Source: Actinacidiphila guanduensis (lineage in GTDB: Bacteria; Actinomycetota; Actinomycetes; Streptomycetales; Streptomycetaceae). From it: a DNA stretch of 64,000 nt. Every line of letters begins with the position of its first letter. Positions within the stretch are counted from its first letter, which is position 1. The stretch spans positions 434,001-498,000 of the forward strand of contig NZ_FNIE01000003.1 of NCBI RefSeq assembly GCF_900103985.1, in the 5' to 3' direction. A model generated the notes under the pieces. The model was given only the letters and a program-made list of their open reading frames with translations, had not been told where the DNA came from and ran no database searches. This document shows, piece by piece, positions 61,399-64,000 of the stretch. The position numbers and the translations under genes are program-made.

Positions 61399-62469
61399 GT
61401 GACCACGCTGACCAAGCCGGATACCTCATCCGCACCCCAGGACCCGGCGGGCGACGCCCCGTTCCTGTCCGTCCGCGACCTGTACGTCAGGTTCGCCACC
61501 GAGGACGGCACCGTGAAGGCCGTGGACGGGCTGTCGTTCGACCTCGAACGCGGCGAGACGCTCGGCATCGTCGGCGAGTCCGGCTCGGGCAAGTCGGTGA
61601 CCAACCTGGCCATCCTCGGGCTGCACAACCCCCGCAACACCACCATCACCGGGGAGATCCTGCTCGACGGGCAGGAGCTCACCGGGGCCTCGCAGCGCAC
61701 CCTGGAGCGGCTGCGCGGCAACAAGATGGCGATGATCTTCCAGGACTCGCTGACCGCGCTGTCGCCGTACTACACGGTCGGCCGGCAGATCGCCGAGCCC
61801 TTCATGAAGCACACCGGTGCCTCGCGGCGCGAGGCCCGGGCGCGGGCGATCGAGATGCTGGCCAAGGTCGGCATCCCGCAGCCGCAGACCCGGGTGGACG
61901 ACTACCCGCACCAGTTCTCCGGCGGTATGCGCCAGCGCGCGATGATCGCCCTGGCGCTGGTCTGCGACCCGGCGCTGCTGATCGCGGACGAGCCGACCAC
62001 CGCGCTCGACGTCACCGTGCAGGCGCAGGTGCTCGACCTGCTCAAGGACCTGCAGCAGGAGACCGGCACCGCGATCATCCTGATCACCCACGACTTGGGC
62101 GTCATCGCGAACACCGCGGACAAGGTGGTCGTGATGTACGCGGGCCGCGCCGTGGAGCGCGGCACCACCCGGGAGATCCTCAAGGAGCCCCAGCACCCCT
62201 ACGCGTGGGGCCTGCTGGGCTCGATCCCCCGGCTGACCGCCTCGGTGGACGTGCCGCTGGCGCCGATCCCGGGCAGCCCGCCCAGCCTGCTCAACCCGCC
62301 CTCCGGGTGCCCCTTCCACACCCGGTGCGCCTTCACCGCCACGGTCGGCGGCGACCGGTGCAGCACCGAACGGCCGCAGCTGCCGGACGGGCGCGGGTCG
62401 GCCTGCCACCTGACGGCGGAGCAGAAGCGTGACATCTTCATCGAGCAGATCCAGCCGCGGCTGCGCTGA
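61399..62469 (+). CDS. Oligopeptide ABC transporter ATPase, OppD type
   Basis: The 356-residue ATPase has GESGSGKS with Lys65, FSGGMRQR and DEPTTALD. The C-terminal oligopeptide domain has four cysteines C304-x5-C310-x10-C321-x14-C336, positions that in some peptide ATPases (for example mycobacterial OppD, from memory) bind a 4Fe-4S cluster. GTG at 61399 lies after GAGGAGAGCC. It forms a heterodimer with the next gene's product. Confidence 0.94.
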   Translation: MTTLTKPDTSSAPQDPAGDAPFLSVRDLYVRFATEDGTVKAVDGLSFDLERGETLGIVGESGSGKSVTNLAILGLHNPRNTTITGEILLDGQELTGASQRTLERLRGNKMAMIFQDSLTALSPYYTVGRQIAEPFMKHTGASRREARARAIEMLAKVGIPQPQTRVDDYPHQFSGGMRQRAMIALALVCDPALLIADEPTTALDVTVQAQVLDLLKDLQQETGTAIILITHDLGVIANTADKVVVMYAGRAVERGTTREILKEPQHPYAWGLLGSIPRLTASVDVPLAPIPGSPPSLLNPPSGCPFHTRCAFTATVGGDRCSTERPQLPDGRGSACHLTAEQKRDIFIEQIQPRLR

Positions 62470-62490
62470 CCAGGAGTCGAGGGAACAGCA

Positions 62491-63648
62491 ATGAGTGAAC
62501 AGCAGCAGCAGTCGCTGGAGAAGGCATCGACCCTGGAGCCGACCCCGAGCCTGGCGAAGGTCCCCGAGCAGCGCCCCGAGCCGGGCGAGCGGCTGCTGGA
62601 GGTCACCGGCCTGCGCAAGTACTTCCCGATCAACGGCGGCTTCATCTTCCAGCGCCGGGTCGGCGACGTCCGCGCGGTGGACGGTGTGGACTTCCACATC
62701 GACAAGGGCGAGGCGCTGGGCATGGTCGGCGAGTCCGGCTGCGGCAAGTCGACCACCGGCCGCCTGGTCACCCGGCTGCTGGAGCCGACCGACGGCAAGG
62801 TGGTCTACGCCGGGCAGGACATCACCCACGCCGACCGCAAGCAGCTGGCGCCGATCCGGTCCGAGATCCAGATGATCTTCCAGGACCCCTACGCCTCGCT
62901 CAACCCGCGGCAGACGGTCGGCACGATCATCTCCGGGCCGATGGAGGTCAACCACCTCAACCCGCCCGGCGGCCGGGAGAAGCGGGTCCGCGAGCTGCTG
63001 GAGATCGTGGGCCTCAACCCCGAGCACTACAACCGCTTCCCGCACGAGTTCTCCGGCGGCCAGCGGCAGCGCATCGGCGTGGCCCGGGCGCTGGCGCTCA
63101 ACCCCAAGCTCATCGTGGCCGACGAGCCGGTCTCCGCCCTGGACGTGTCGATCCAGGCGCAGGTGGTCAACCTGCTCCAGCAGGTGCAGCAGGAACTCGG
63201 CATCGCGTTCCTGTTCATCGCGCACGACCTGGCGATCGTGCGGCACTTCTCGCAGCGCGTCGCGGTGATGTACCTGGGGAAGATCGTCGAGGTCGGCGAC
63301 CGCGACTCGATCTACAACAAGCCGCGCCACCCGTACACGCACGCGCTGCTGAGCGCGGCTCCCGAGGCCGACCCGGACGATGACGGGCGCGAGCGCATCC
63401 GGCTCGCCGGCGATGTGCCCTCGCCGATCAACCCGCCCTCGGGCTGCCGGTTCCGCACCCGGTGCTGGAAGGCGCAGGATCTCTGCGCGTCGGAGGAGCC
63501 GCCGCTCATCCAGCTGGGAGGCAGCAAGGACGGTCACCTGACCGCCTGCCACTTCCCCGAGGAGCCGACGGTCGCGGCGCGGGACGAGGACATCGTTCTC
63601 GACCCGGCACTCGCCGCGATCGAGGAGGCGGCTGACAAGACCCTTTGA
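62491..63648 (+). CDS. Oligopeptide ABC transporter ATPase, OppF type
   Basis: The 385-residue ATPase has an N-terminal polar extension, GESGCGKST with Lys86, FSGGQRQR and DEPVSALD. Its C-terminus has C319-x5-C325-x6-C332-x20-C353, the same cysteine spacing style as in the partial ATPase at the right edge. It completes the importer and is the last gene of the operon; a hairpin follows at 63678. Confidence 0.94.
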   Translation: MSEQQQQSLEKASTLEPTPSLAKVPEQRPEPGERLLEVTGLRKYFPINGGFIFQRRVGDVRAVDGVDFHIDKGEALGMVGESGCGKSTTGRLVTRLLEPTDGKVVYAGQDITHADRKQLAPIRSEIQMIFQDPYASLNPRQTVGTIISGPMEVNHLNPPGGREKRVRELLEIVGLNPEHYNRFPHEFSGGQRQRIGVARALALNPKLIVADEPVSALDVSIQAQVVNLLQQVQQELGIAFLFIAHDLAIVRHFSQRVAVMYLGKIVEVGDRDSIYNKPRHPYTHALLSAAPEADPDDDGRERIRLAGDVPSPINPPSGCRFRTRCWKAQDLCASEEPPLIQLGGSKDGHLTACHFPEEPTVAARDEDIVLDPALAAIEEAADKTL

Positions 63649-63677
63649 CCCGGGCTCAGCCCAGCCTCCGCTCGGTC

Positions 63678-63724
63678 CCAGGGGCCGCGTCCGGACACCC
63701 CTTTTCCCCGGCCGCGGCCCCTGG
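63678..63724. terminator. Bidirectional terminator
   Basis: CCAGGGGCCGCG and CGCGGCCCCTGG form a perfect 12-bp stem with a 23-nt loop that includes CCCCTTTTCCCC, between convergent peptide-transport operons. Confidence 0.85.
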
Positions 63725-63735
63725 CATGCCCGGCC

Positions 63736-64000
63736 CTACTCGGGCGGGACGACCTGCTTCTCCTCGGCGAAGTGGCAGGCCGAGGGGTGCTCGGTGGGGC
63801 CGGCGGTGCCGCGGAAGACCGGCGGCACGGTGAGCGGCGGGTCCTTCTCCGCGCACAGCTCCTGGGCCTTCCAGCAGCGGGTGCGGAACCGGCAGCCCGA
63901 GGGCGGGTCGGCGGGCGAGGGCACGTCGCCGGCGAGGATGATGCGCTCGCGGTGCTCGCGCGCCTCGGGGTTGGGCACCGGGACCGCGGAGAGCAGCGCC
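63736..64000 (-). CDS. Oligopeptide ABC transporter ATPase, C-terminal part
   Basis: Only the last 88 codons are present; the gene continues beyond the right edge. The sequence [20 protein letters not shown] followed by [18 protein letters not shown] and a later SACHF is the C-terminal domain of an OppD/OppF-type ATPase with the four-cysteine pattern. It ends EEKQVVPPE. It therefore belongs to a third peptide importer facing the second one. Confidence 0.92.
   Translation of the reverse strand, partial: ALLSAVPVPNPEAREHRERIILAGDVPSPADPPSGCRFRTRCWKAQELCAEKDPPLTVPPVFRGTAGPTEHPSACHFAEEKQVVPPE

Noticed and set aside
57316..63648. Assigning bldK gene symbols to the second importer
   Set aside because: Gene order matches what I recall for bldK, but the partial operon at the right edge could equally be the true bldK; sequence comparison is needed, so symbols are left empty.
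1..64000. Secondary-metabolite cluster, prophage or mobile element
   Set aside because: No polyketide, peptide-synthetase, terpene, integrase or transposase signatures were seen; the gene content is core and syntenic.

Overview
The window is very GC-rich. It has GC-biased third codon positions, many GTG starts and the gene content of a Streptomyces-type core chromosome: FdxA, MshB, ECF sigma/zinc anti-sigma/TatB, DUF3107, DUF3117, DUF3152, DUF6758 and DivIVA-like proteins. I read it as a streptomycete (Streptomyces or a close relative), chromosomal, with no phage, IS element, rRNA, tRNA or CRISPR recognised. About 61 genes are supported, two of them cut by the window edges.

Layout. 1-366: start of a DUF3492 glycosyltransferase on the minus strand. 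367-1372: non-coding, with a 280-bp tandem duplication. 1373-7458: minus-strand oligopeptide ABC importer whose two ATPases are fused through nine 14-residue repeats, preceded by a possible 32-codon leader ORF. 7849-16119: DUF3152 protein, hydrolase, TetR regulator, DUF3107, ferritin-like protein and a DEAD-box helicase with a basic repetitive tail; from memory this resembles Mycobacterium tuberculosis Rv3207c-Rv3211. 16130-16914: terminator and an array of a dispersed intergenic element. 16915-27459: hydrolase, 46-residue protein, MarC, PHP phosphoesterase, SUFU-like protein, CorA, EamA transporter, lipoprotein, an MgtE-like protein without a channel domain, and DUF1003.

27493-41463 is a second conserved actinobacterial block: Mrp ATPase, TatB, anti-sigma and ECF sigma factor, O-methyltransferase, DUF3117, enoyl-CoA hydratase, Tag, DivIVA-like protein, FolP2-like protein, LOG-family protein, DapE, DapC and FdxA. 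It resembles the M. tuberculosis region from mshB to corA, with htrA missing between the anti-sigma gene and tatB. 41572-48908: GNAT enzyme, transglutaminase-like protein, SnoaL-like protein, and a response regulator/ABC exporter/histidine kinase module with a palindromic operator candidate. 48960-56825: YoaR-like wall protein, DUF6113, MshB (mycothiol), small membrane protein, S9 peptidase and a polytopic membrane protein.

57316-63648 is a second complete oligopeptide importer (permease, binding lipoprotein, permease, ATPase, ATPase), the gene order I recall for bldK of S. coelicolor. The right edge holds the C-terminus of a third peptide-transporter ATPase, converging on it. Three peptide importers in 64 kb is the dominant functional theme; the other threads are lysine/DAP biosynthesis (dapE, dapC), Mg2+ homeostasis (CorA, MgtE-like), envelope stress (sigma/anti-sigma/TatB) and mycothiol.

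At least 14 genes lack a Shine-Dalgarno sequence but have a TANNNT hexamer 6-7 nt before the start codon, so leaderless transcription looks common. Strong perfect hairpins mark most convergent gene ends.
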